A stretch of 64,000 bases of DNA from Ruegeria sp. THAF57. GTDB taxonomy: Bacteria > Pseudomonadota > Alphaproteobacteria > Rhodobacterales > Rhodobacteraceae. Each line of letters begins with the position of its first letter. Position 1 is the stretch's first letter. The position numbers were made by a program, and so were the translations under genes. This document shows positions 1-8,572 of this stretch, piece after piece. The stretch covers positions 372,001 through 436,000 of the forward strand of contig NZ_CAIWNQ010000002.1 of NCBI RefSeq assembly GCF_903914075.1, given 5' to 3'. The notes below the pieces were generated by a model. The model ran no database searches. It was not told the DNA's origin and saw nothing but the letters and a program-made list of their open reading frames with translations.

Positions 1-2
1 GG

Positions 3-332
3 GATTCAATCGGCGTGATTGTCAATCTGTTCTCGAACCCCATCAACTTTACCCCCGTTCGCCCGGTCGACAATATTGGCGTCTACGCCGAGGTTGTACG
101 CCGCATGGGGGATCGGGGCCGGTTCTCGGACACGGTTGATTCAATCCTGTACGAAAGCGCCGACAGTTACAGGCAGGCACAGACCATCTACCTGCAAAAC
201 CGGCGCTTTGAACTGGCAAGGGACGATGAAGAGGCCTATTTGGGTCTGTATGACGATCCCTATGCCGAAACCGGGACCGACCCTGTCAGGGACCCCTACC
301 TAGACCCCTACGAGGACCCCTATGCCGAGTAA
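3..332 (+). CDS. mlaA: MlaA (VacJ) lipoprotein, C-terminal part, cut by window start
   Basis: The reading frame is already open at the window edge, so only the C-terminal part (about 109 residues) of the protein is visible. The segment with SNPINFTPVRPVDN, followed by YESADSYRQAQTIYLQNRR, is typical of the end of MlaA/VacJ, the outer-membrane lipoprotein that removes mislocalised phospholipids from the outer leaflet. A GTG at 15 is internal and not a credible start. The last 30 residues are an acidic tail rich in DPY motifs (DDPYAE, RDPY, LDPY, EDPYAE), which I do not recognise as part of the family core. The stop overlaps the start of mlaC by 11 bases, so the two genes are probably translationally coupled. 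Confidence 0.85.
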   Translation, partial: DSIGVIVNLFSNPINFTPVRPVDNIGVYAEVVRRMGDRGRFSDTVDSILYESADSYRQAQTIYLQNRRFELARDDEEAYLGLYDDPYAETGTDPVRDPYLDPYEDPYAE

Positions 333-930
333 CCATCTGAACCGACGCGGTTTCATCGCCACCGGCCTGGCCGGGGCGCTGATGACCGCCCTCCCTGCTT
401 TTGCCCAGACCGAAGCCAGCGCCAAGGCACTGGTTGTCAGTGTCGTGGATGAAATCAACCGCGTGATCGCCTCGGGTAAGTCCGAAAAAGCGATGATCCG
501 GGATTTTGAGAAAATCTTCGTGAAATATGCCGACGTGCCGATCATGGCGCGCTATGTGCTTGGGGCCGATGGCCGGTCCGCCAGCCCTGCGCAACTGAAG
601 CAATTTACCAGCGCATTTCAGGGCTATATCTCGAACAAATACGGTCGCCGTTTCCGCGAATTCATCGGCGGTCAGGTCACCGTGCGCAATGCCCGCAAAA
701 TCAAGGCCGGGTACGAGGTTCGCACCTCGGTCAAGCTGCAGGGATCGTCGCCGTTCGAAGTGACCTTCCTTGTTTCGGACAAGTCGGGGCGCGACAAGTT
801 CTTCAACATGTTCATCGAAGGCGTGAATATGCTGCTGACCGAACGGACCGAGGTCGGGGCCATGCTGGATGCCCGCGGTGGTGACCTGAACCGCCTGATC
901 AAGGACATGAACCGGAACAAGGTGAGCTGA
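322..930 (+). CDS. mlaC: MlaC-family phospholipid-binding periplasmic protein
   Basis: 202 residues, the usual MlaC/Ttg2D length. The N-terminus has a twin-arginine-like signal (RRGFIATGLAGALM, then ALPAFA before the cleavage site). The body fits the family: an IRDFEKIF/YADVPIMARYVLG region, then QFTSAFQGYISNKYGRRF and a GRDKFFNMFIEGVNML segment near residue 155. MlaC carries phospholipid across the periplasm between outer-membrane MlaA and the inner-membrane MlaFEDB transporter. Here it directly follows mlaA with an 11-base overlap. No mlaFED genes lie in the window, so they must be elsewhere if the system is complete. A strong terminator follows. Confidence 0.88.
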   Translation: MPSNHLNRRGFIATGLAGALMTALPAFAQTEASAKALVVSVVDEINRVIASGKSEKAMIRDFEKIFVKYADVPIMARYVLGADGRSASPAQLKQFTSAFQGYISNKYGRRFREFIGGQVTVRNARKIKAGYEVRTSVKLQGSSPFEVTFLVSDKSGRDKFFNMFIEGVNMLLTERTEVGAMLDARGGDLNRLIKDMNRNKVS

Positions 931-950
931 TCCGCCTCACGCTCAGAATG

Positions 951-987
951 GCGCCGCCCGATCCCTGATCGCGCGGCGCTTTTGTTT
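951..987 (+). terminator. Rho-independent terminator of mlaAC
   Basis: GCGCCGC at 951-957 pairs with GCGGCGC at 973-979 and is followed at once by TTTTGTTTT. It lies 20 bases after the mlaC stop. The T-tract ends at the 3' end of the opposing gtsD gene, so it may also limit convergent transcription. Confidence 0.85.
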
Positions 988-2081
988 TAATTCAACCGTT
1001 CGCCGGTTTCCTTGGCAAAATAGGACACCTTGCTCATGTCAAAGGCAAGGTTCAGCTTCTTGCCAGCCTGCGCACGGGTTTCCGCGTGCAGACGCGCCGT
1101 GACCTGCTTGCCGCCCAACTCCGAGACCACATAGGTATCGGCCCCCGCCGGTTCGACCATATCGACCAGACACTCGGCCTCTTGCACCCCGTCACCTGCG
1201 CGGAACCCAGCCTCGGCGATGTCTTCCGGGCGCAGGCCTAGAATCACATCCTGCGGCAGCGACAAATCACGTGCATCGTCCAACACCAGTTCACCGCCGT
1301 CGCGCGCGATAGCGATTTGAGTGCCCGAGCCATTCTTACGCGCCTGCGCAGGGATCAGGTTCATCGCGGGTGAGCCCATGAAATCCGCCACAAACAGGTT
1401 GGCGGGATTATTATAGATTTCGGCCGGGGTGCCGATCTGCTGCACCACGCCGCCTTTCAGCACGACGATCTTGGTTGCCAGCGTCATCGCCTCAATCTGG
1501 TCATGGGTCACGTAAACGATCGACGCATCCAGCGTCTGATGCAGTTTCTTGATCTCGGTCCGCATCTCCACCCGCAGCTTGGCATCTAGGTTGGACAGCG
1601 GTTCATCAAACAGGAACAGCTTGGGATCGCGCACCAGCGCCCGACCCATGGCCACACGCTGACGCTGACCACCCGACAACTGGCTGGGGCGGCGATTGAG
1701 CAGAGGTTCGATCTGCAAAAGCTGAGCGACCTCTTTCAACTTGGCATCCTGCGTCGCCTGATCGACCCCGCGCACTTTCATACCGAACGTGATGTTCTTG
1801 GCGACAGTCATGGTCGGGTAAAGCGCATACGACTGGAACACCATCGCGATGTCGCGGTCCTTGGGACTGACATGGGTCATGTCATTGCCACCAATGGACA
1901 AGGTGCCGCCGGTGATTTCCTCCAGCCCTGCGATACAGTTCAGCAGGGTGGACTTGCCGCACCCCGAGGGGCCGACCAGAACCAGGAAATCACCCGGCTC
2001 GATCGAGATGTTGATGTCCTTTAGAATCTCGGTCGCGCCGTAATTTTTATATAGGTTTTGGATATCGAGGATCGGAGCCAT
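987..2081 (-). CDS. gtsD: Sugar ABC transporter ATPase, MalK/UgpC type (GtsD-like)
   Basis: 364 residues. An N-terminal ABC domain shows Walker A GPSGCGKST near residue 38, the signature [15 protein letters not shown] near 134, Walker B LFLFDEP, and a D-loop SNLDAKLR. A C-terminal TOBE/MalK-type regulatory region follows (LRPEDI near 285). This architecture is standard for CUT1 sugar importers. It sits 3 bases after gtsC in a four-gene operon read right to left. The assignment to the glucose/mannose Gts system comes from the binding protein at 3914-5158, because the ATPase sequence alone would not fix the substrate. Confidence 0.85.
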   Translation of the reverse strand: MAPILDIQNLYKNYGATEILKDINISIEPGDFLVLVGPSGCGKSTLLNCIAGLEEITGGTLSIGGNDMTHVSPKDRDIAMVFQSYALYPTMTVAKNITFGMKVRGVDQATQDAKLKEVAQLLQIEPLLNRRPSQLSGGQRQRVAMGRALVRDPKLFLFDEPLSNLDAKLRVEMRTEIKKLHQTLDASIVYVTHDQIEAMTLATKIVVLKGGVVQQIGTPAEIYNNPANLFVADFMGSPAMNLIPAQARKNGSGTQIAIARDGGELVLDDARDLSLPQDVILGLRPEDIAEAGFRAGDGVQEAECLVDMVEPAGADTYVVSELGGKQVTARLHAETRAQAGKKLNLAFDMSKVSYFAKETGERLN

Positions 2082-2084
2082 GAT

Positions 2085-2990
2085 TTATCCCTTCACAGAA
2101 CCGGCGGTCAGACCGCGGATGAAATACTTACCGGCAACGACATAGACGAGCAGCGTCGGCAGCCCCGCGATGATCGCGGCGGCCATGTCGACGTTGTATT
2201 CTTTGACGCCGGTGGTGGAGTTTACGATGTTATTCAGCGCCACGGTCACGGGCTGCGTACCCGCCTGACTGAAGGACACGCCGAACAGGAAGTCGTTCCA
2301 GATCTGCGTGAACTGCCAGATCACGGTCACAACGATGATCGGCAGCGACAACGGCAGGAAGATTGACCAGAAAATCCGCAGAAACCCGGCCCCATCCACG
2401 CGCGCGGCCTTGGTCAGCTCGGACGGGATGGTGACATAGTAGTTGCGGAAAAACAGCGTGGTGAAGCCCAGCCCGTAGATCACATGGACAAAGATCAGGC
2501 CCGGAATGGTCCCGGCGATCCCCATCATACCAAGCAGACGCGCCATCGGCAGCAAAACCACCTGAAACGGGATGAAGCAGCCAAACAACATCAGCGAGAA
2601 GATGATGTTCGCGCCTTTGAACCGCCACTGAGCGACGACATAGCCGTTTAGCGCGCCCAGAAGGGTCGAAATCGCCACCGCAGGCACCGCGATCAGGACC
2701 GAGTTCCAGAAATAAGGCCGCAAGCCCTCGCACTGAATACCTGTACAGGCACCGGACCATGCCGTTTTCCAGGCGTCAAAGCTGACCTCGCGCGGCAAGG
2801 AAATCAGGGACCCTGTGCGGATTTCCTCAAGGCTTTTTAGAGATGTGGTCAACATCACAAAAAGCGGCATCAGGTAATACAGCGCAAACAGGCCCAGCAG
2901 GACATAGAGCAGCCAACGCAGGGCAATCTTGCCAGCGGCACTTTGGCTACGGGGTTCGGTTTGGGATTGGGGCATCGACAGATCAGTCAT
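2085..2990 (-). CDS. gtsC: Sugar ABC transporter permease, MalG type (GtsC-like)
   Basis: 301 residues, within the normal range for CUT1 inner-membrane subunits. Hydrophobic segments include LLYVLLGLFALYYLMPLFV near the N-terminus. The EAA loop is visible as ELTKAARVDGAGFLRIFWSIFLPL, which contacts the ATPase. It overlaps the end of gtsB by 8 bases, implying translational coupling. The insert after the first membrane segment contains two cysteines (GACTGIQCEG), also expected in glucose-type permeases of this group. Function: half of the membrane channel for sugar uptake. Confidence 0.85.
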   Translation of the reverse strand: MTDLSMPQSQTEPRSQSAAGKIALRWLLYVLLGLFALYYLMPLFVMLTTSLKSLEEIRTGSLISLPREVSFDAWKTAWSGACTGIQCEGLRPYFWNSVLIAVPAVAISTLLGALNGYVVAQWRFKGANIIFSLMLFGCFIPFQVVLLPMARLLGMMGIAGTIPGLIFVHVIYGLGFTTLFFRNYYVTIPSELTKAARVDGAGFLRIFWSIFLPLSLPIIVVTVIWQFTQIWNDFLFGVSFSQAGTQPVTVALNNIVNSTTGVKEYNVDMAAAIIAGLPTLLVYVVAGKYFIRGLTAGSVKG

Positions 2991-3855
2991 TTTTCGCCCT
3001 CAGCTCTGAGTAAAGATAGGGAACGACGATGGCAAAGACGACCAACATCATGATCATCGCGGACGAGGCCGCCTGACCGATATCACCGCGCGAAAACGCC
3101 ATGGCGTACATGTAGGTTGCCGGCAGATCGGTCGCGTAACCCGGACCACCACCTGTCAAGGCGATGACAAGGTCAAAGCTTTTGATCGCAAGGTGGGCCA
3201 GCACGATGAAGGCCGACAGGAAAATCGGGGCCATCGAGGGGATGATGATCGCCGTATAAATGCGCCATGTGGGGATACCATCGACCTGCGCGGCCTTGAT
3301 GATCTCACCATCCACGGACCGTAACCCGGCCAGAAACAGCGCCATGACGAAGCCCGAGCTCTGCCAGATCGCAGCCATGACGATGGTGTAGATGGCGTAG
3401 TCGGGGTTCACTAGCCAGTCGAACTCGAAGTTTGTGAACCCCCAGCCCTGCACCATGGATTCGATGCCCAACCCCGGATTCAAAATCCACTTCCACGCCG
3501 TACCGGTCACGATCATCGACAGTGCCATCGGATAGAGGTAGATCGTGCGGATCGCCCCTTCGACGCGGATCTTCTGATCCAGCAGGATCGCCAGCAACAG
3601 GCCCAACACCATCGCGATCACGATGAACAGCGCGCCAAAGATATACAGGTTGTTGATTGCCGTATCCCAGCGGGGCGAGTCGAACAGGCGTTCATACTGG
3701 ATGAAGCCCTTGATTTCGTATTTCGGCAGCAATTTCGATCGGGTTAGCGACACCCAAGCCGTCCATCCGATAAAGCCGTAGACAAAAATCAATACGGCAA
3801 TGAACGACGGTGCCAGCACCACCTTGGGCAGGTGGTTTTCCAGCCATTCGGACAT
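2983..3855 (-). CDS. gtsB: Sugar ABC transporter permease, MalF type (GtsB-like)
   Basis: 290 residues with about six membrane segments, starting APSFIAVLIFVYGFIGWTAW. The EAA motif reads EIIKAAQVDGIPTWRIYTAIIIP. It is followed by LTGGGPGYATD, the periplasmic GGGP loop typical of CUT1 permeases. It partners with GtsC. A stable inverted repeat lies between this gene and the upstream binding-protein gene, so the permease genes are probably expressed at a lower level than gtsA. Confidence 0.86.
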   Translation of the reverse strand: MSEWLENHLPKVVLAPSFIAVLIFVYGFIGWTAWVSLTRSKLLPKYEIKGFIQYERLFDSPRWDTAINNLYIFGALFIVIAMVLGLLLAILLDQKIRVEGAIRTIYLYPMALSMIVTGTAWKWILNPGLGIESMVQGWGFTNFEFDWLVNPDYAIYTIVMAAIWQSSGFVMALFLAGLRSVDGEIIKAAQVDGIPTWRIYTAIIIPSMAPIFLSAFIVLAHLAIKSFDLVIALTGGGPGYATDLPATYMYAMAFSRGDIGQAASSAMIMMLVVFAIVVPYLYSELRAKND

Positions 3856-3875
3856 TTTTTCCTCCGGGGAAAGAT

Positions 3876-3905
3876 GCTCTGCCCCGTCAGTATAAGGGGC
3901 AGAGC
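3876..3905 (-). promoter_or_regulatory. Intercistronic stem-loop between gtsA and gtsB
   Basis: GCTCTGCCCC (3876-3885) and GGGGCAGAGC (3896-3905) form a perfect 10-bp stem with a 10-base loop. It lies between the gtsA stop and the gtsB start and has no T-tract. This fits an attenuator or 3'-end-stabilising hairpin that keeps binding-protein mRNA in excess over permease mRNA, a common arrangement in ABC operons. Confidence 0.75.
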
Positions 3906-3913
3906 GTATTGGA

Positions 3914-5158
3914 TCAGTAGCTGTTTGCCACTGCGTCCGCCAGTTGCTGAACCGCGTCAGCCGAGGACATTTCCGAGTTGAAATGCGCGGTTACAACATC
4001 GGTAATCGCACCAGACTGCGACCCACGCAATGCCATGCCATGCGCATAGGACGGCAGCAGTGAACCGCTGGCCGAGGTCGAGCCCATGTCTTCGGCCGAC
4101 AGGTTTGCGCAGATGTCAAAGTCATCCAGCGCCACGTCGGTCCGTGCCGGGATCGAACCTTTGTTCAAGTTGAACACTTTCTGAAAGTTCGGCGCGACGA
4201 TCAGCTTGGCCAGCAGATCCTGACCCGCTTTCTTGTCATCTCCGTCGACGTCGAACATGGCGAAACTGTCTACATTGTACAGGTAGCCGTCACCGGGCGT
4301 CGACGCGCACAGGAAGTCCTCACCCGGTTTTTTGCCAGCCGCCAGAAACTCACCTTTGGCCCAGTCTCCCATGATCTGAAAGGCCGCTTCGCCGTTCATC
4401 ACCATGGCCGTCGCCAGGTTCCAGTCACGGCCCGAGAAATTTTCGTCCACGTAACCACGCAGGGTCCGCATCTGGTCAAACACCTGCACCATTGTGTCCG
4501 AGGTCAGCGCCTCGGGGTCCAGATCAACCAGCGCTTTTTGATAGAACTCCGGTCCGCCGATGCCCAGCAGAACAGCCTCAAACACGGTCGCGTCCTGCCA
4601 GGACTGACCACCATGAGCCAGCGGGATTACCCCCGCATCCATCAGCTTGACTGCAGCCGCGTTGAACTCGTCCCACGTGGTCGGCATCTCGATGCCATTG
4701 GCGGCCAGAACGTCCGCATTGGCCCAGATCCAGTCCACGCGGTGAACGTTCACAGGCGCGGCACACCATGTGCCTTCGCACATCATATGACCCGCGATCG
4801 AGGCGGGCAGAACATCGGCCCAGCCTTCGGCTTCGGCAACGGATGAAATATCGGCCAGAACGCCTTCTTCATACCATTCCTGAATCGCCGGGCCCTTTAG
4901 CTGAACAGCCGTTGGCGCGTTCCCGGCCAGAACACGGGCACGCAGGGCTGTCATTGCAGCATCACCGCCGCCACCAGCGACCGGCATGTCGGTCCAGGTG
5001 CCGCCGTTCGAGGCGAATTCTTCCTGCAGAACAGCCACCGACTTGGCCTCACCACCCGATGTCCACCAATGCAGAACTTCGGCCTCGGGGCCCGCCAGCA
5101 CCGACGATCCGGCCACAACCGCCATCGTCGATACAGTGGCAAATGCAAAACGCTTCAT
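3914..5158 (-). CDS. gtsA: Glucose/mannose-type ABC binding protein (GtsA-like)
   Basis: 414 residues from the ATG at 5158, chosen because GGGAGGAG lies just upstream and a classic signal peptide follows (KRFAFATVSTMAVVAGSSVLAG). A longer upstream frame exists but adds 18 residues before the signal. The mature protein starts EVLHWWTSGGEAKSV and carries the PVAGGGGDAAMTALRARV, VNVHRVDWIWAN, LAHGGQSWQD and QIMGDWAKGE segments that I recall from Pseudomonas GtsA and Thermus glucose-binding proteins. It captures glucose or a related hexose in the periplasm for GtsBCD. It is divergent from a two-component system, as in pseudomonads, where gltR-gtrS adjoins gtsABCD. Confidence 0.87.
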   Translation of the reverse strand: MKRFAFATVSTMAVVAGSSVLAGPEAEVLHWWTSGGEAKSVAVLQEEFASNGGTWTDMPVAGGGGDAAMTALRARVLAGNAPTAVQLKGPAIQEWYEEGVLADISSVAEAEGWADVLPASIAGHMMCEGTWCAAPVNVHRVDWIWANADVLAANGIEMPTTWDEFNAAAVKLMDAGVIPLAHGGQSWQDATVFEAVLLGIGGPEFYQKALVDLDPEALTSDTMVQVFDQMRTLRGYVDENFSGRDWNLATAMVMNGEAAFQIMGDWAKGEFLAAGKKPGEDFLCASTPGDGYLYNVDSFAMFDVDGDDKKAGQDLLAKLIVAPNFQKVFNLNKGSIPARTDVALDDFDICANLSAEDMGSTSASGSLLPSYAHGMALRGSQSGAITDVVTAHFNSEMSSADAVQQLADAVANSY

Positions 5159-5287
5159 TTTCTGTCTCCTCCCTGAGAACTCACTGGCTGCCGCAGCAGC
5201 GATAACGGCCATACTGGTGTTCGGGTGCCCTCTGGCAACGTGAAATCCGCGTCAAACAGCTGCGATGGTCCAAATATTCACCGCTTC

Positions 5288-5333
5288 TGTTACAGCGTGT
5301 TACGTTGACATTGAATCTGTTTCCGTTCGTTAC
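5288..5333. promoter_or_regulatory. Tandem hexamer array, candidate response-regulator operator
   Basis: In the divergent promoter between gtsA and the response regulator, TGTTAC occurs at 5288 and 5298. TGTTTC occurs at 5318 and CGTTAC at 5328. All spacings are multiples of 10 bp, which puts them on one helix face. OmpR-family regulators bind tandem direct repeats with about 10-11 bp spacing, so this is probably the operator of the adjacent regulator, as two dimer sites 30 bp apart. Confidence 0.6.
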
Positions 5334-5375
5334 AATTGATGACGCCAGGAGGCAGAGCACGGGAGGACGAATACA

Positions 5376-6110
5376 GTGAGCATTCCGCGGCTGTTGGTGG
5401 TCGATGACGACCCGGACATGCGGTCAATGATGACCCAGTTCCTGCAGCAAAACGGCTTTATCGCCCTTCCCGCCAGTTCCGAGGCTGAAATTCGCGCGCA
5501 TCTGAACGCGGGCCGCATCGACCTTATTCTGCTGGACGTCATGCTGGGCGATGAGAACGGCGTTGAAATCTGTTCCCGGCTGCGCGCCGAACAGGACGTG
5601 CCGATCATTCTGGTATCCGCTTTGTCGGCAGATCACCAACGAATGGCGGGGTACGAGGTTGGGGCCGATGACTACATCGCCAAGCCGTTCAATCCTCAAC
5701 TCCTGCTGGCCCGCGTGCGCGCAGTTATGCAACGGGCGCGCCGGACGCCTTCTTTAGCCTATCGCCGCCGAACCCGAAGTTTCCGGTTCGACGGGTGGCT
5801 CTATGACGGTAAACGGGATGAAGTACATTCGCCCGAGGGATATTTGGTTGCGCTGTCCCAACGTGAAACGGCGCTGCTGAAGGTTTTGCTGGCCAATCCG
5901 CATATACCACTGAAGCGCGACGAAATCGTTACCGCGCTGGACGTAACCGGCGATTCAGACAAGCCAGAGGCGCAAGGACGGGCCATCGACATGCTGGTTG
6001 GTCGCTTGCGGTCAAAGATCGAAGCCAATCCGAAGGACCCACAGATGCTTCGCACTGAGCGCGGCGTTGGATACGTATTCGCCGCAGACGTTTCGGTACA
6101 GGAAGAATGA
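5376..6110 (+). CDS. OmpR-family response regulator, GltR-like
   Basis: 244 residues from a GTG start with GGGAGGA 8 bases upstream. The receiver domain has the acidic pair DDD at 10-12, phosphoacceptor D54 in LILLDVMLGDENG, and K103 in YIAKPF. The C-terminal winged-helix DNA-binding domain ends with the usual RAIDMLVGRLRSKIE and LRTERGVGYVF. Its stop overlaps the kinase start (ATGA). The position divergent from a glucose ABC operon matches Pseudomonas GltR/GtrS, which controls glucose uptake, so control of gtsABCD is the likely role. This is inferred from neighbourhood, not from any specificity residue. Confidence 0.87.
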   Translation: MSIPRLLVVDDDPDMRSMMTQFLQQNGFIALPASSEAEIRAHLNAGRIDLILLDVMLGDENGVEICSRLRAEQDVPIILVSALSADHQRMAGYEVGADDYIAKPFNPQLLLARVRAVMQRARRTPSLAYRRRTRSFRFDGWLYDGKRDEVHSPEGYLVALSQRETALLKVLLANPHIPLKRDEIVTALDVTGDSDKPEAQGRAIDMLVGRLRSKIEANPKDPQMLRTERGVGYVFAADVSVQEE

Positions 6111-7549
6111 CGTTGCGCCTGCGCAACCTCGGCTGGATCTGGGCGGTATCGGCGTTTGCCGTCGGAGTGCTCTGCGCAAGCCTGTGGTTCGCGTCATCCC
6201 GCGCCTGGACTCAATTCCTGACCCGCTCTTTTGTTGCTGGGTTTACGATCTATGAGGACCTGCGCACCGGAAAGGTTTCATCCCCAGAGTATTCAATCAC
6301 GCCCCTGTCGCCCGAAAACGCGGCGCTTGCAGAGAGAGGTGAATTCAATCGCATTCCGGGTTTCTCGAACCGCCGCTATGTAACCAACCTGTCGATCCTG
6401 ACCGGCAGTTCATCCCCACTGAGTGGGCGGGAACTGACGCTGGCCGTCCTGTCTGACCGGTTGGTCTATCCGGTGTCCGATATCGTTTCGGGCAGCGATC
6501 AGACCGGACCCGAAAAGATGGGCAACCTGACCAGACTGCTGGCGACTTATTGCAGTGAACCAATCGTGTTCGCGCAATTCGGGCGGGGGCCGTGGTACCA
6601 AGTGGATGGAACGAACATCTGGGGATGCCGGGCCGCGCCCGCCGACCTGAGATTGCCGGCAATCCTTTTGGGCGTTGTCGCGCTGGCGGTGATCATGACG
6701 TCGGTCGGGAACGCGTCGGACGCGTTCAGCCGGTTTTCCCACGCCTTACGAGAGCGCCAACGGCGCGGCGGCCCTGACAGTTATGACACGAGCGGCCCAG
6801 CTGAACTGCAGGACATCGTATCGGCCGTAAACGCACATCTCGAAGCGGAACGCGCGCAACTGGAAAAACGTGCGACAGTTCTGTCCGGAGTCAGTCACGA
6901 CCTCGGAACGCCCGCAACCCGTGTCCGGCTGAGGGCCGCCCTGATCCCCGATGACGAGCTGCGCGAAAAGCTCGAGGCGGATGTGGACCAGATGACAGGG
7001 ATGATCGAAAGCGTCCTGACCTACACGCGGTCTGAACTCAGCGTTGAAGAGCCGCGCCAGATTTCACTGACCGCTTTGGTCGAAGCGGTCGTCGCTGATT
7101 ATCAGGATATGGATCTGCCGGTAACCTTGCAAAAGGTCGATCCGGTGGCGGTGCAGGGCGCGCCTTCGGTCTTCATGTCCCGCCGGGGACAAGGCAGCCT
7201 GCCCGAGACACGGCGTATGCTGGTCATGGGACGCCCGATTTCCCTGAAACGTGCCTTGACCAATCTGATTGACAACGCTCTGAAATATGGCCGCCATGCC
7301 GAGGTGCAACTGGAAACGGATGCGCGCACCGCAACCATCACAATTCAGGATAAGGGCACCGACCTGTCCGTTTCGGATATCGAAAATCTGATGACCCCGT
7401 TTCGGCGTGGATCGAATACGGGATCGTCCGATGGTTTCGGGCTGGGGCTGACGATTGCCGCGACAGTTGCAGAACAGCACGGAGGCGCGCTGAGTTTCGA
7501 GGCCGGTGACAGGGGCCTACGCGCGTGCTTGCAGATCACCCGGCAATAA
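6107..7549 (+). CDS. Sensor histidine kinase, GtrS-like
   Basis: 480 residues. A first membrane segment lies at about 9-30, a periplasmic sensor region at about 31-180, and a second membrane segment at about 181-203. A HAMP-like linker follows, then the phosphoacceptor H264 in SHDLGTPATRVRLR. The ATPase domain shows the N-box (LTNLIDNALKYG) and a GFGLGLTIA G-box. It overlaps the regulator gene by four bases and forms a two-component pair with it. The periplasmic region could sense a hexose or its oxidation product, as suggested for GtrS, but the ligand cannot be read from sequence. The gene ends 4 bases from the opposing fliP. Confidence 0.88.
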   Translation: MTLRLRNLGWIWAVSAFAVGVLCASLWFASSRAWTQFLTRSFVAGFTIYEDLRTGKVSSPEYSITPLSPENAALAERGEFNRIPGFSNRRYVTNLSILTGSSSPLSGRELTLAVLSDRLVYPVSDIVSGSDQTGPEKMGNLTRLLATYCSEPIVFAQFGRGPWYQVDGTNIWGCRAAPADLRLPAILLGVVALAVIMTSVGNASDAFSRFSHALRERQRRGGPDSYDTSGPAELQDIVSAVNAHLEAERAQLEKRATVLSGVSHDLGTPATRVRLRAALIPDDELREKLEADVDQMTGMIESVLTYTRSELSVEEPRQISLTALVEAVVADYQDMDLPVTLQKVDPVAVQGAPSVFMSRRGQGSLPETRRMLVMGRPISLKRALTNLIDNALKYGRHAEVQLETDARTATITIQDKGTDLSVSDIENLMTPFRRGSNTGSSDGFGLGLTIAATVAEQHGGALSFEAGDRGLRACLQITRQ

Positions 7550-7553
7550 CAGG

Positions 7554-8285
7554 TCAGGTCATATAGCTGCGCACCAACGCACCTGCGATCAAGGACCAGC
7601 CATCCGCGATAACAAAGAATGCCAACTTGAACGGCAGCGATACTGTCGCTGGCGGCACCATCATCATGCCCATAGACATCAGCACCGCAGCAACAACCAG
7701 ATCGATGATCAGGAAGGGTAGGAAGATCAGGAAACCGATCTGAAATGCCCGCGCGATTTCGGACAACATGAAGGACGGCATCAGGATCGAAAGCGGTGCT
7801 TGTGGCGACAAGGCAATCGCCTCTCCTTCGGGGCGCAAGGCGGCCATCGCATGAAAAGTATCCGGATCCAGCCGCGCCGCCATAAAGCCGCGAAAAGGTT
7901 GCAGGGCGCGCTCAAGCGCCGGTTCCACATCCAGTGTTTCATCGATCATTGGGCGAATGCCGGTTGTCCAGGCTTCGGTAAAGACAGGCTCCATAATGAA
8001 ATAGGTGAGAAACAAGGCCAGGCTCACGATCAGCATATTGGGCGGAGATTGCTGCAATCCGATACCTTGCCGCAGAATGGCCAGAACTGTGATCAGAAAG
8101 GGAAAGCACGTGATCATGATCGCCAGACCGGGCGCAAGGCTCAGCACCGTGATCAGAAGGATCAACTGGATTGTCCGCGCCGAGATCGAGCCGCCCTCTC
8201 CCAGCGAGAGCGACAGCTCTTGCGATGCCGCCAGCGAGGGCATCAAAGATACAGCGGCGACGGCCACCCAAAGCAGCAAGCGCAT
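7554..8285 (-). CDS. fliP: Flagellar export gate protein FliP
   Basis: 243 residues from the ATG at 8285, which overlaps the fliN stop as TGATG; a TTG one codon earlier is less likely. It has a signal-like N-terminus (LLLWVAVAAVSLMPSLAAS), then the FliP hallmarks LAPGLAIMITCFPFLITVLAILRQGIG, QSPPNMLIVSLALFLTYF and the C-terminal PSFMLSEIARAFQIGFLIFLPF. FliP, with FliQ and FliR, forms the helical export gate at the centre of the MS ring. FliQ and FliR are not in the window. Confidence 0.95.
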   Translation of the reverse strand: MRLLLWVAVAAVSLMPSLAASQELSLSLGEGGSISARTIQLILLITVLSLAPGLAIMITCFPFLITVLAILRQGIGLQQSPPNMLIVSLALFLTYFIMEPVFTEAWTTGIRPMIDETLDVEPALERALQPFRGFMAARLDPDTFHAMAALRPEGEAIALSPQAPLSILMPSFMLSEIARAFQIGFLIFLPFLIIDLVVAAVLMSMGMMMVPPATVSLPFKLAFFVIADGWSLIAGALVRSYMT

Positions 8286-8572
8286 CAACCGATCCCGTTC
8301 TGCAAGTCCGCAATCTCGGTCAACCTCACGGCTAGCTGACCTGCCTGATCGCCCTCCATCTCTTCCAACAGTCCGCGCGCCACCAAGTGATCGCCAACAT
8401 ACAAATCGACAGGGTCTTCGATCCGCTTGTCCAAGGTCAGCACCGCATTCTCACCCATGTTCAGCAAATCCCGGATCAGGGGGCGCGCGCGCCCGACCGA
8501 GACCGTGACCTCGATCGGCACCGAATCGAACGGGCTGGATTTTTCGGGTTTTGGGGTTTGGTCGTCACTCAT
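8285..8572 (-). CDS. fliN: Flagellar motor switch protein FliN
   Basis: 95 residues forming little more than one SpoA (surface presentation of antigens) domain: VPIEVTVSVGRARPLIRDLL followed by LDKRIEDPVDLYVGDHLVARG. FliN builds the lower C-ring with FliM and FliG and docks the FliH-FliI export ATPase. The gene overlaps the upstream fliH-like gene by 8 bases and is coupled to fliP. The short form lacking a long N-terminal extension is normal for this lineage. Confidence 0.92.
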   Translation of the reverse strand: MSDDQTPKPEKSSPFDSVPIEVTVSVGRARPLIRDLLNMGENAVLTLDKRIEDPVDLYVGDHLVARGLLEEMEGDQAGQLAVRLTEIADLQNGIG

